From a virus: a stretch of 36,197 bases of DNA. The DNA is taken from the IMG/VR virus record IMGVR_UViG_3300009169_000010, positions 1 to 36,197 of that record, one strand, 5' to 3'. The notes under the pieces are model-generated. The model searched no databases, was not told the origin of the DNA, and was given only the letters and a program-made list of their open reading frames with translations. Position numbers and translations under genes: made by a program. Shown piece by piece: positions 1 to 8,015 of this stretch (the first letter of the stretch is position 1; each line of letters opens with the position of its first letter).

Positions 1-123
1 CGATTTATAATTTTCAAGATTTATATTTTCCGCCTTGGCTTTATCGATCAAAGCTTGGGTGGAAGCATCTATTGTCAACCCGTATTCGCTTTGAAGGAAT
101 GCCATCCTGGCCAGCATCGGGGC
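1..123. repeat. Terminal direct repeat, left copy (circular join)
   Basis: These 123 bases are identical to 36075-36197. The tape measure reading frame continues without interruption from position 1 into 36074, which shows that the contig is circular or circularly permuted with a unit of about 36,074 bp. The repeat is most simply an assembly overlap and not a biological terminal repeat, since both ends of the repeat coincide with the contig ends. Confidence 0.95.
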
Positions 124-2247
124 CAATTGTGTTAAAGCTTCCCGGGAAGTGAATCCCTGATCGATCAATTTACTGAAGGCATCATCCGCCGCCATTTCGA
201 ATTTGTCAAATTCTTCTTCGGTCAATCTTGTGGTATTCGAAAGCCCGATCAAAGCTTGGGTGATCCCCTGGATCCCGTTCACCAATGCTTGATTTTCTTC
301 CACCTTTTTTTCATAAGCCAAAAGCGATTCATAAACCCCGATGGTGGCGGTGGAAAAATCCCCTTCCAGATATTTCTTATATCCTTCCAGGCCAGCTTGA
401 AGCTGTTCATTGATATATTTATTCACTTCCGCCACATTCAAGCCACGGCCAGCCAAATCTTCGAAAAGTGTTATAAGGGAATTGGAGCCTTCCGTCCCTA
501 ATTCAATGGCCTTTTCCATCAAGGCTTCAAATGAATCCCCGATTTCCCTTTGGATTTCAACCGCCGTTGCCATGCCTTCATCATAATCGGCCAGGATTTC
601 CCGGACACGGATTGCAAAATTGTCAAAGCCTTCCAGGGTGATATCCGTTCCCCTGATTATTTCATCAAGCATTTTCGATGTGGCCCAATGAACTACATCA
701 TAAGATTTGGCGATGCCCTTTTGGATGATATTGGTGATATAATTTCCAGCATCACCAAATTTCTTCATTTCTTCGGTGGTGGATGCGATTTCCATTGCCA
801 CCTTTTTTATTTTTTCCACAAATTCATCATCCAGATCCATCCATTCATTTTGGGCTTCAATTGCTTTTTTTACTGCATCCGGGAAAAGGGATCCAATGAC
901 TTTGGCCACCCCAATTATTCCCCCCACCACCCCGGAAATCCCGGAAAGCATTTCCCCAAAATTGGCGGCCGATTTCATTTGATTGAATGATCCCACCATT
1001 TGCGTTGAAAATCCAATAACATCCCCGAATGGCCCGTTCAAGGATCCTATCACATCGGCAAGATCCATGAAGCCATTGATGGCGGCATCAAAATTCTTTT
1101 GATCCAAAGCTTCCATCAAGGCCCGATGGCTTTCTTCCGCCGCCAAGGATTCTTCTTCCATCTTTTTCAATTGGGCCACCCAAGCTTCCCCGGCGGTTTC
1201 ACCTTGCTCCAAAGCCCCAGGCATCAGATCCATCCGCTTCCACAAGGAATCCATTCCGAATTGAAGGGGCTTATGGGCTTCAGCCCAAGCCTTCGATTTG
1301 GTGGCCGCATCTTCCATTTTTTCGGATAATTGCCGGATGGCTTCCGCCCGGGCCAAAGCACCAGCCGCAAAATCTTCCGATGGATCTTCTTCCAAGACAA
1401 TATCCATATATTTTTTATGGGTGGCCGCTTCAACTTCCAAATTGACTATTTCTTGATCATGCAAGGCTTTCAATCTTTTATAAAGATATCCTTGATTGGT
1501 TACAAAATCACTAAATTTTTTCGCCGCTGAAAACAAAGTCAAAAAAGCATTCCCCACCGATTCTTTAAAATTATTCCAATCATTCTTGGCCAGGATAATC
1601 GCCCCGGTGGCCGATTTCATGGCATCCGATGAAGCATCAAATCCATCGGCCATCTTTTGCTGAAGGGCGGCCATTTTTTCGCTTTCGGTGGAAAGCTTTT
1701 TAATTTCGGGGATCATCATATCAATTTGCCGCCAATTCCCCTGGTATGCCCGGGAAACCGCTTCGGTATTTGATTCAAGGGATCCGCCGAAAATTTCAGT
1801 TAACCCGATTGCCCCCCTCACTACATCATCGACCTTTTCCGATGCGATTCCCAAATTGAAGGCCAGGGCCACAAGCGATTTTACCTGATCATCTTCTGTT
1901 CCGGTGGCCCCCGCCATTTGCATCGCAAAATCTTCCCATAAAGCCCCGGCATATTCAACACTTTCGCCATGCTGTTTCAAGGTGGTATTTAATCGGCTTT
2001 GGATCCTTTCCGCATTCATCGCTTCGGTGAAACAGGATGAAAATTCTTTGCCCAAGAAATCCATCCCTTTCGTGGCCAAATTGGCAATTGTAACCCCTTT
2101 GAAAATGGATCCAAAAAGCCCTTCTGTTCCTTTTTCCGCCTGATTTGTGGTTTTCTCTGTTTTACCGATTTCCGAATTTAAAGCCTTCACCCCGGCCACG
2201 GCCCCTTTCGAATCCAATTCGATTAAAAGATCAAGCTTGATGGCCAT
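1..2247 (-). CDS. Tape measure protein, N-terminal 749 codons (continues at 36074)
   Basis: Tail length ruler and assembly core of a siphovirus tail. The ATG at 2247-2245 follows directly after the TAA of the frameshifted chaperone (2250-2248). The frame stays open to position 1 and continues at 36074 down to 35598, giving 907 aa in all. It begins MAIKLDLLIELDSKGAVAGV, typical of tape measure N termini, followed by long alanine-, lysine- and glutamate-rich helical stretches (about residues 170-400) and a hydrophobic Gly/Ile/Val segment near residues 432-455. Length, position after the G/GT chaperones and composition support the call. At about 0.15 nm per residue the tail would be roughly 135 nm; that is a family rule, not a measurement. 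Confidence 0.9.
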   Translation of the reverse strand, partial: MAIKLDLLIELDSKGAVAGVKALNSEIGKTEKTTNQAEKGTEGLFGSIFKGVTIANLATKGMDFLGKEFSSCFTEAMNAERIQSRLNTTLKQHGESVEYAGALWEDFAMQMAGATGTEDDQVKSLVALAFNLGIASEKVDDVVRGAIGLTEIFGGSLESNTEAVSRAYQGNWRQIDMMIPEIKKLSTESEKMAALQQKMADGFDASSDAMKSATGAIILAKNDWNNFKESVGNAFLTLFSAAKKFSDFVTNQGYLYKRLKALHDQEIVNLEVEAATHKKYMDIVLEEDPSEDFAAGALARAEAIRQLSEKMEDAATKSKAWAEAHKPLQFGMDSLWKRMDLMPGALEQGETAGEAWVAQLKKMEEESLAAEESHRALMEALDQKNFDAAINGFMDLADVIGSLNGPFGDVIGFSTQMVGSFNQMKSAANFGEMLSGISGVVGGIIGVAKVIGSLFPDAVKKAIEAQNEWMDLDDEFVEKIKKVAMEIASTTEEMKKFGDAGNYITNIIQKGIAKSYDVVHWATSKMLDEIIRGTDITLEGFDNFAIRVREILADYDEGMATAVEIQREIGDSFEALMEKAIELGTEGSNSLITLFEDLAGRGLNVAEVNKYINEQLQAGLEGYKKYLEGDFSTATIGVYESLLAYEKKVEENQALVNGIQGITQALIGLSNTTRLTEEEFDKFEMAADDAFSKLIDQGFTSREALTQLAPMLARMAFLQSEYGLTIDASTQALIDKAKAENINLENYKS

Positions 2248-2984
2248 TTATTTTTTCCCTTTCCCCCGGGCGGCGGCCCGTTCCTTTGCTTTTTCCCTTT
2301 CGATCCTGGCCTGGGTGGCCCGGATATCATCGAAGCTTTTCAAGATCTTCGATTTCATTTCATATCCTTCCACCCCAGCCAAGCTTAAAAGATCCATGAT
2401 GGCCCCGGATTGGATATTGGTATCATTGCAAATTTCATTATATAGGCGGATGCAAAGATGATCAAGCGGCGAAAGATGCTGGGAATATTCTTGGCGGCGT
2501 TCATTATCCCATTCCCGCCACCAAATTTCCCACCCTTCTAAATATGCCCCAAAAAATCGGTTTCTTTTTCCTCCCCCACAAAGGCATCAGATCTCGCCAT
2601 TATTTTCGACAGGAAGGAAAAAAGCAATCCGCCATCTTTTGGGCCAGCACCACCCGCATCCATGGGAAGATCCGGGGCCGAAAGATTCATCAAAGCCCCG
2701 ACAAATTTTTCATTTTGCAAAAGATCCTGATTGAAGGGAAGCTCATTGCCTTCCGCATCCAGGAAATGCTTCCAATCCACAATGTGATCGGCGATGATTT
2801 GGAAGATTCCAATATCCATGGATTGGCCATTGCCTTCCGCTTCCCTCATTTTTTTCCGATAAGCGAAAACTTCCCCGGGAAGCATTTGCTTGATCTTCAA
2901 GCTGAATTCCCCCACCTTGTTTCGGATATGGATCCATTTGCCATCATCCATCGCCTTCATCACATTCCCGATATTCAGCGGCAT
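2248..2984 (-). CDS. Tail assembly chaperone GT, -1 frameshift fusion
   Basis: Extended product of the G gene, about 245 aa. Ribosomes read G to the slippery heptamer T TTT TTG (2556-2550, in the right register GAT TTT TTG), slip back one base and continue GGG GCA TAT TTA for 100 more codons to TAA at 2250-2248. The T part has no start codon near its beginning but is fully open. It is rich in Trp and charged residues early on, then helical, ending in a basic Arg/Lys/Ala tail. In lambda and most siphoviruses the GT product binds tail tube and tape measure during assembly; the arrangement here, just upstream of the tape measure gene, is the same. Confidence 0.88.
2538..2984 (-). CDS. Tail assembly chaperone G
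   Basis: Unshifted 148-aa product that starts at ATG 2984 behind a run of seven G (spacing about 4) and stops at TAG 2540-2538, 10 bases after the slippery heptamer. It lies between the tail tube gene and the tape measure gene, the standard place for this chaperone. The N terminus contains the helical sequence typical of phage chaperones that begin near a lysine-rich GEFSLKIKQMLPGE stretch. The G protein is expected to coat the tape measure before tube polymerisation. Confidence 0.85.
   Translation of the reverse strand: MPLNIGNVMKAMDDGKWIHIRNKVGEFSLKIKQMLPGEVFAYRKKMREAEGNGQSMDIGIFQIIADHIVDWKHFLDAEGNELPFNQDLLQNEKFVGALMNLSAPDLPMDAGGAGPKDGGLLFSFLSKIMARSDAFVGEEKETDFLGHI
2550..2556 (-). promoter_or_regulatory. 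Programmed -1 frameshift slippery site T TTT TTG
   Basis: On the minus strand the heptamer TTTTTTG lies in register X XXY YYZ of the G frame. The zero frame ends 10 bases later at TAG 2540-2538, while the -1 frame is open for 101 codons up to the tape measure start. Both the heptamer and the open downstream frame are visible; the efficiency is unknown. Confidence 0.88.
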
Positions 2985-2995
2985 TGATCCCCCCC

Positions 2996-4039
2996 TTATA
3001 CCGAAGCGGCCGGATATCCGGTCAAGGCCGTGATTTCATTCAGCATATAAGCCCAAGGAAGCAATTCGGTCATGCCCGTGGGGGCGGCGGCGGGCCGCAT
3101 GGCCTTTAATTTTACAGTAACAGGCTCCGGCGAATCCTGGGAATATTCCGGGGCTTCGACAATCATGGCCATCGGGATTTCAATGAAAAAAGTGTATTTG
3201 GATGTTTTCCCGGTGATGGCTGGGCCTTCCATTTTTATCCGAAGCTTTTTCAGATTGCCAAGCTGATAATCCGAAATGAAAGCTTCATTGGTGGAATCCT
3301 TCTTGGGGAAATTCAAGGTGATCAGGAATTCGGGTGTATCTGATTCCAGGTGTTCACCGATGGCATCAGCCCCGGCCACCACGGGCAAAGCCTGATATCC
3401 CCGGATGGGTTCAATGGCGATTCCATTCGGGAATAATTTATCCCCATCAGCGAAATCAGCCCCGGCCTGGGCATTGGCCCAAATGGTAGTGTGAAGAAGC
3501 TTGAATATCCCTTTCCCGGTGGAAGGATATGTCAATCCAAGGGATCCGCTGGAATCGGATTCCGGTGTAACTTTTGTGCCGCCATAATTCAAATCGATCT
3601 TGGCCCCGGAATCGAAATATATTTTCCCGGATTTGATCTTGGCCGATGGCACAAGCTTGACTTCACTCCCTTCATCCCAGCCGATGGAAAAGAAGATGGA
3701 TCCGATCACGGGATTCCAGCGGAATTCATGCCTCACCACCCCCGATTCCGGCGGGGTTCCTTCATTGTAATATCCGAAGAAGGCGGCCAGGATCCTTTCC
3801 AGCCCTTCGAAATAGAAGCGGGCCGACATAGAGCCGGAAGCTTCTGGATATTCCATCGGATAAACCGCCGTGGCCATATCGTGATCGAATTCATCCGAAT
3901 TATCCACCAAATTCACATCGCCTTTCGGCGGGGTGTGGGTGATCACAAAGATCCCTTCTCCGGCCCCGGGAATAACAGGGGTTCCCCAGGCGGAAGCCTT
4001 CGCCAAGCCTATTCCATTTTCCCTTTTAAATAAAGACAT
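2996..4039 (-). CDS. Major tail (tube) protein
   Basis: A 347-aa protein beginning MSLFKRENGIGLAKASAWGT, which matches the N-terminal style of phage tail tube proteins (xxGxGLAKExAxGTPV). It should polymerise into the non-contractile tube. ATG 4039 is preceded by AAAGGAAGGTGA at good spacing. The internal sequence is beta-rich with many Gly, Thr and Ser residues. It sits between connector genes and the G/GT chaperones, where siphoviruses keep the tube gene. Somewhat long for a tube protein, so an added Ig-like or surface domain is possible but not recognised. Confidence 0.8.
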   Translation of the reverse strand: MSLFKRENGIGLAKASAWGTPVIPGAGEGIFVITHTPPKGDVNLVDNSDEFDHDMATAVYPMEYPEASGSMSARFYFEGLERILAAFFGYYNEGTPPESGVVRHEFRWNPVIGSIFFSIGWDEGSEVKLVPSAKIKSGKIYFDSGAKIDLNYGGTKVTPESDSSGSLGLTYPSTGKGIFKLLHTTIWANAQAGADFADGDKLFPNGIAIEPIRGYQALPVVAGADAIGEHLESDTPEFLITLNFPKKDSTNEAFISDYQLGNLKKLRIKMEGPAITGKTSKYTFFIEIPMAMIVEAPEYSQDSPEPVTVKLKAMRPAAAPTGMTELLPWAYMLNEITALTGYPAASV

Positions 4040-4042
4040 TTT

Positions 4043-4210
4043 TCACCTTCCTTTGATCCACCCTTTGCGGGGGTGATAGAAAATTTTTTCAGATTTGCTT
4101 TCCACATCATCCACCCTGATCAGCTTCCGGCCCGGGGGTGGCGTTTTGATGATGATCCCTTCCATCGGCTTGCCCGATGATTCGGCAAATGCCCGTTTTT
4201 TCCTGGCCAT
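4043..4210 (-). CDS. Small basic head-tail protein, unknown function
   Basis: A 55-aa basic protein starting MARKKRAFAESSGKPMEGII. The ATG at 4210 overlaps the TAA of the upstream connector gene (TAATG), and a GGAGGG site ends 8 bases before it. Short proteins at this position, between the tail terminator-like gene and the tube gene, occur in many siphoviruses. No catalytic motif is visible; the sequence IRVDDVESKSEKIFYHPRKG suggests a small beta domain. Confidence 0.7.
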   Translation of the reverse strand: MARKKRAFAESSGKPMEGIIIKTPPPGRKLIRVDDVESKSEKIFYHPRKGWIKGR

Positions 4211-4617
4211 TATAAATCCCTCCAATATGTGAAATTCAAGCTGATCTTGACAACCAAAAAATTATCAAAGATTTTTGAAATCATGGCATTGGCTACAATA
4301 CCGGGGATTTCGATGGATGATTCCATTAGCCGATCTTCAATGGCTTCAATGGCATCGAAGGAATCCAATACTGATTCCTTCCGATCCCCGGCCGCCGTGA
4401 TCTTGAATGCCACCCAAGCATCCACCAATTTTCTTTTTTCAACCCGCCCGCCGCTAATTTCAAGGATATCTTCCGTTCCGGCTTCAAGGCGAAAAAGCTT
4501 ATTCATCTTCGATGATGGGGCGGAATTAAAATCAAAGAAATCATTTGAAAGCGAATATCCAAGCCCTTCCAAGGCATTGATTATCGCTTCAATATAATTT
4601 CTGAAATCGCTGTTCAT
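4210..4617 (-). CDS. Probable tail terminator/completion protein
   Basis: A 135-aa protein, starting at ATG 4617 with an ATGA overlap with the gene before it. Size, position (after the connector, before the tube protein) and the alpha/beta pattern with an N-terminal helix (YIEAIINALEGLGY) followed by strands match phage tail terminators such as lambda gpU or HK97 gp10-class neighbours. These cap the tube and join it to the head. The assignment rests on context more than on motif. Confidence 0.5.
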   Translation of the reverse strand: MNSDFRNYIEAIINALEGLGYSLSNDFFDFNSAPSSKMNKLFRLEAGTEDILEISGGRVEKRKLVDAWVAFKITAAGDRKESVLDSFDAIEAIEDRLMESSIEIPGIVANAMISKIFDNFLVVKISLNFTYWRDL

Positions 4618-5312
4618 CGGACAATTGACCTTGTTCCGAATCGGATCATTTCATCTATTGATCCGGTTTCATCGGAATCATATTTCAAATTCAGCGATTC
4701 CAATTCCGCCGAATATTGGGCGGCCTTTTTCAAATACCGATTCCACCAAATATCTTCGGTGGTTTTTGCGAAATCGAAGAAGATCAATTCAAGGGCATGG
4801 GTGATTGTCAAATCCCGAATTTGGCTTGCATCCACCAAAAGGCTTGGGCGGCGGCCCCTTTCCTTCAGCACTCTTTTTATATCTTCAAATGCCCTTTCGA
4901 TTTGCGGGGAAAAATTATCCTGATCAGCGAATCGATCTTCCGCCAAATTCGGATGAAGCTTCAAAAGATCGGCATCCACCACAGTATTTTCCAAGATGAT
5001 TTTGCAACAATCGAAAAGGAAATTGGCCTGATCGGCGATGGATCCGATTTCATAATCCACCACCAGCCGCCAATTTTCGGCCATGGAATCGATTTCCCCA
5101 TCGGCCCCGCCCGTAAAGGTGGCCGATATCCTTTTGGTGGTTTCATTTATTGCCGCTACCCGGGAATCCACCACCAATGAATCATCAGGGGAATAAAGGG
5201 AAATCAAAGCTGAAGAAGGGGCCACAATGGCCCCATCTTCATAAATTTCAATTTGGGGAATGAAGCTTGCCCCGAATCGGGATTCGGAAACCAGCATCCG
5301 GGCGGAATTCAT
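4614..5312 (-). CDS. Probable head-tail connector protein
   Basis: A 232-aa protein starting at ATG 5312 (ATGA overlap with 5309-5626). The N-terminal half is beta-rich; the C-terminal half is helical and includes DASQIRDLTITHALELIFFDFAKT-type helices (about residues 160-185) ending IRFGTRSIVR. Position between the major capsid gene and the tail terminator-like gene suggests a connector or adaptor below the portal. I do not recognise a named family with certainty. Confidence 0.5.
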   Translation of the reverse strand: MNSARMLVSESRFGASFIPQIEIYEDGAIVAPSSALISLYSPDDSLVVDSRVAAINETTKRISATFTGGADGEIDSMAENWRLVVDYEIGSIADQANFLFDCCKIILENTVVDADLLKLHPNLAEDRFADQDNFSPQIERAFEDIKRVLKERGRRPSLLVDASQIRDLTITHALELIFFDFAKTTEDIWWNRYLKKAAQYSAELESLNLKYDSDETGSIDEMIRFGTRSIVR

Positions 5313-5626
5313 TTCTTTTTCTTCTTCCCGGCCTTGGCGGCTTTGGCCTGGGCTTTGGCTTCGGCTTCAGCTTTGGCCTGGGCTTCGGCGGCGGCCAGGG
5401 CTTCGGCTTCCGCTTTCTTTTTGGCGGCCTTGGCGGCATCAGCCGCCGCCTTTTCCAGCCCCAGGGTGATCACGGCGGCCCCGCCCGGGGGCGGCCCCAC
5501 CGGGGCGGGCGAAATATAGATCTTCCACCGGGGGCTTTTCTTCATCCCGTTTTCCCAAATATGCTTCGGGACAATCACCCGCCGCCCTTCCAGATTCACA
5601 ATTTCAATCATTGGACTTTTCACCAT
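5309..5626 (-). CDS. Head-associated protein with Ala/Lys/Glu-rich tail
   Basis: A 105-aa protein. Residues 5-35 form a small domain (IEIVNLEGRRVIVPKHIWE), a Pro/Gly linker follows (PAPVGPPPGGAA), then about 50 residues of Ala, Lys, Glu and Gln, closing with five lysines; this part should be a single long charged helix. The start ATG 5626 has GGGGGTGA upstream; ATG 5611 (MIEIV) is an alternative. It directly follows the major capsid gene, which suggests a capsid decoration, adaptor or DNA-contacting role. The lysine end could bind DNA or an acidic partner; this is inference. Confidence 0.6.
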   Translation of the reverse strand: MVKSPMIEIVNLEGRRVIVPKHIWENGMKKSPRWKIYISPAPVGPPPGGAAVITLGLEKAAADAAKAAKKKAEAEALAAAEAQAKAEAEAKAQAKAAKAGKKKKK

Positions 5627-5660
5627 GATTCACCCCCGATGATGATTGGTTCGGCCACTA

Positions 5661-6533
5661 TTAATCGACCTTCCAGGCTTTGCCCAGGGCATTCAGCTTG
5701 CCGGATTGAACCATTTCCGCACCATAGACGGTCAAGCCCTTGCAGGCCGTTCCGAATTTCAATTCGGGTTCATAGACCTTCAAGCGGCCCGGGCCTTCCA
5801 AGGGGATCTGATTGGCAAAGGTGATGCCATCCGGCACGCCAGCCAAAACATTGTGGACTTCCTGGGTGGATCCGCTTCCGCCCATATCTTCATCGGTAAC
5901 AGGCACATTGGATGAAAGGAAGATGGCGAATCCGGCGAAGGGGCCAAGATAACCATTCGTGGTAGCATTATCGCCCAGGCTGGTATTCTTGGCGGCCAAA
6001 TACTGATTGATTATTTCCAGGATCCAGCCATCGATCACAGCAAAGCGATTGGCCATCGGGACTTTTGAATCATTCAGAAGCCGCTGAAGGCGGGCGAAGA
6101 AGGCATAAACATTGCTGGATGAAAGGGCATCGGTGGGCGAATAGGTATTGGCCACAGCCACATCCACATATTTCCCCAGGATGAATTGATCGATCACATC
6201 CCGGATCCCGTAAATCGCCCGCTGGAAATAAGCATTTTGCAGATTTACCGGGACTTGCTGAATGTCCACCCCATCCAGGAAGAAATGGAAATATTTCTGC
6301 TGATCGATTGTCAGGGTGTCGATGGTTTCCGTGGTAACTTCAGCGGTGGCGATATCGGTGTTTTTCGTATAATCCCGGATGGTGATATCGCCGGGATTGA
6401 AGATCTTCAGCGAATTGCCGATCTTGATTTCGCCTTCGAAATTCCGATTGCAGATCTTGTCCGCTACCAGGAATTTGTCCAGGGTGGCTTGAATGAACTT
6501 GCTCCAAATTGTGGGGATAAAAGTGATTGCCAT
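5661..6533 (-). CDS. Major capsid protein
   Basis: A 290-aa coat protein. The N terminus MAITFIPTIWSKFIQATLDK and the following KICNRNFEGEIKIGNSLKI are characteristic of the P22/HK97-fold coat family seen in many phages (pattern: a Trp-Ser in the first 12 residues, then NRDYEGEI-like). It lies just after the scaffold gene. Its ribosome site is a canonical AGAGGT about 8 bases before the ATG, unlike the GGGGG sites of most genes here, as expected for the most abundant product. Confidence 0.88.
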   Translation of the reverse strand: MAITFIPTIWSKFIQATLDKFLVADKICNRNFEGEIKIGNSLKIFNPGDITIRDYTKNTDIATAEVTTETIDTLTIDQQKYFHFFLDGVDIQQVPVNLQNAYFQRAIYGIRDVIDQFILGKYVDVAVANTYSPTDALSSSNVYAFFARLQRLLNDSKVPMANRFAVIDGWILEIINQYLAAKNTSLGDNATTNGYLGPFAGFAIFLSSNVPVTDEDMGGSGSTQEVHNVLAGVPDGITFANQIPLEGPGRLKVYEPELKFGTACKGLTVYGAEMVQSGKLNALGKAWKVD

Positions 6534-6549
6534 GTTTTTTTACCTCTTT

Positions 6550-7206
6550 TTAAGTGATTTTTCCTTGCTTCATTTGATCTTGGATATCGGGAAAAACCTT
6601 CAAGAATTCTTCATTGCTCATGGCGGCGATTTGCTTTTCGGTGTATTGGCTTCCCGGCTTCCAGGGCTTGCCCCCGGCGTTTGCGTGGCCCGGGGCGGGC
6701 GGGATTTCTTGGGCGAAAAGATGCGGCTTCTTTTCCTTCAAGGAATCGAAGAAGGAATCCACATTTTGGGGGATCCCATCGGCATCAAATTCCACCTGAT
6801 CGATCAGGATCTTCAAATAATCGGGATCGATCATTCCGCTTTTCGTGGCGGCGGCTTTCAATTCGGCCATCTTCACCCGATCCAGGGCTTTCAGCCTTGC
6901 CGCTTTTTCGCCTTCATATAATTCCTTCAGTTTGCCATCTTCGATCAATTTCTGATCGGATTCGGCCTTCGCCTTTGATTCGAATTCGGCCAACTTCCGC
7001 TGGGCCGCCTTCTTTTCCTTTAGCAATTCCTGGAAGGAATCATAAGAAACCGATTTGCCTTCACCTTTCCCGGCATCGCCTTCCGGCTTGCCTTCACCGA
7101 TCCCGCCCCCGGCGGGTTTCCCGGCTTGGTGATCCCCCTGGGATCCCTGGCCCTGGCCATCCTGGCCATCGCCATTCTTTCCTTTGCCAAGATCTTCATT
7201 CGCCAT
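6550..7206 (-). CDS. Capsid scaffold protein
   Basis: A 218-aa protein starting at ATG 7206 behind AGGGAGG, the best ribosome site in the genome. The first 55 residues are Gly, Gln, Lys and Asp rich and probably disordered. A long coiled coil follows (about residues 55-110, QELLKEKKAAQRKLAEFESK), then a short C-terminal helical segment (EKQIAAMSNEEFLKVFPDIQ). That arrangement and the position immediately before the major capsid gene are typical of scaffolds. The C-terminal helix likely contacts the coat protein. Confidence 0.85.
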   Translation of the reverse strand: MANEDLGKGKNGDGQDGQGQGSQGDHQAGKPAGGGIGEGKPEGDAGKGEGKSVSYDSFQELLKEKKAAQRKLAEFESKAKAESDQKLIEDGKLKELYEGEKAARLKALDRVKMAELKAAATKSGMIDPDYLKILIDQVEFDADGIPQNVDSFFDSLKEKKPHLFAQEIPPAPGHANAGGKPWKPGSQYTEKQIAAMSNEEFLKVFPDIQDQMKQGKIT

Positions 7207-7248
7207 AAGTTTTCCTCCCTTGATCAAATGATTCAATTTCAATGGAAG

Positions 7249-7276
7249 ATATAATATCAAAAAATGATTTGTGCAA
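7249..7276 (-). promoter_or_regulatory. Possible promoter upstream of scaffold/capsid genes
   Basis: The intergenic stretch 7207-7305 holds, on the minus strand, TTGCAC (7276-7271) and an AT-rich -10 region: TATATC (7254-7249, spacer 16) or an extended TGATATTAT (7259-7251). Match is moderate. It would boost transcription of scaffold and capsid genes. Confidence 0.35.
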
Positions 7277-7282
7277 TGCCAA

Positions 7283-7302
7283 ATTTGCCGCTTTCGGCAA
7301 AT
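7283..7302 (-). terminator. 8-bp stem hairpin after 7306-7815 gene
   Basis: A perfect inverted repeat (ATTTGCCG, loop AAAG, CGGCAAAT) lies four bases beyond the TAG of the upstream gene. A run of six T appears only about 18 bases further on, so it is not a textbook intrinsic terminator. It may attenuate readthrough, protect the 3' end or be an RNA processing site ahead of the scaffold/capsid transcript. Confidence 0.45.
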
Positions 7303-7305
7303 CGC

Positions 7306-7815
7306 CTATTTCAGCCCCCGGAAAATATCCCGCCATTGCTCTTTGGTGAATTCATTTATTGCATCGATAATCTTTTGATCAAGCCCCATGAATTCCCGCT
7401 TGGGCATGGCGAAGCCCATCCCCCGGCCGCTTCGCATTCCGAAATTATGAACGGATGCCAAGGTGTATTGATCCACCTTCCCATGTGATTTCGATGGCAC
7501 ATAGATCCGAATGATGATCCGATTTTCCTTCTTTAAAACTTCAAATTCAAAGCCTTCCCGGGAAATCATCGCCCCGGAAGCCACAAGGTTTGGCCTTGCC
7601 CCTTTCTTCTTTTTGGCATAGGCTTCCGAATAGGGCTTGAAATTCACCCCGGCGATATCCAGGCCGCCCCGGGTTCGCTTCACAATTCCATCGATGGCGA
7701 TATCGGCGATGCCCTTTGAAATGCTGGAATCCCCTTCTTGAAGCTTCTGAAGCATGGTATTGGCCACAGCCCGCCATTGATCGGCCCGAAGTGAAAACCT
7801 TGCCCCGGTGGCCAT
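7306..7815 (-). CDS. Phage virion morphogenesis / tail completion-like protein
   Basis: A 169-aa protein. Visible signature: RTRGGLDIAGVNFKPYSEAY followed by Pro-Asn-Leu-x-x-Ser-Gly-x-Met and, later, HNFGMRSGRGMGFAMPKREF. This matches the P2 gpS / Mu gpG 'virion morphogenesis' family, in which the middle block reads RT...G.dp.G..f.py and the end H.fG......pR.flg. Such proteins act at the head-tail joint. The ATG at 7815 overlaps the preceding TGA (TGATG). Confidence 0.7.
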   Translation of the reverse strand: MATGARFSLRADQWRAVANTMLQKLQEGDSSISKGIADIAIDGIVKRTRGGLDIAGVNFKPYSEAYAKKKKGARPNLVASGAMISREGFEFEVLKKENRIIIRIYVPSKSHGKVDQYTLASVHNFGMRSGRGMGFAMPKREFMGLDQKIIDAINEFTKEQWRDIFRGLK

Positions 7816-8003
7816 CAATCCTTCTTGGGATCCGGCCCCACATAAATAAAATTGCCTTCCTGATCGGGGCGGATTTCATTGTGGGGTTCGCCCATCAGGA
7901 TATCTTCCGGGATCCCCTTCGGGAAAGCTTTGCATTTCAGCCCGGAATGATCATCGGCTTTAAACCATAAGCAATCAAAACAAGCTGGCCTTTCACCGAT
8001 CAT
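7815..8003 (-). CDS. Small Cys-motif phage protein
   Basis: A 62-aa protein of a family I recognise from phage head operons: CxxC near residue 8 (CFDCLWFK), a third Cys within KCKAFPKGIP, then an ILMGEPHNEIRPDQEG block ending in a GP-rich tail. The Cys and His residues could bind zinc. Function is not known. ATG 8003 follows GGGGGTGAAAA. It sits between the minor head protein and a virion morphogenesis-like protein, so a virion or assembly role is likely. Confidence 0.7.
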   Translation of the reverse strand: MIGERPACFDCLWFKADDHSGLKCKAFPKGIPEDILMGEPHNEIRPDQEGNFIYVGPDPKKD

Positions 8004-8015
8004 TTTTCACCCCCT

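Noticed and set aside
1-123. True terminal redundancy of packaged DNA
   Set aside because: The repeat lies inside the tape measure gene and its ends equal the contig ends, so an assembly overlap of a circular genome is simpler.
4205-4210. TATAAT at the start of gene 4043-4210
   Set aside because: Created by the TAATG stop/start overlap; no -35 at suitable spacing (nearest TTGAAT is 19 bases away).
5253-5824. Overlapping plus-strand open frames up to 185 codons
   Set aside because: Low-complexity shadows of the Ala/Lys/Glu-rich gene 5309-5626 and the capsid gene end.
7191-7305. Lysogeny or attachment-site functions
   Set aside because: Neither here nor elsewhere did I find an integrase, CI-type repressor or attachment repeat; the genome looks lytic, though a missed family cannot be excluded.
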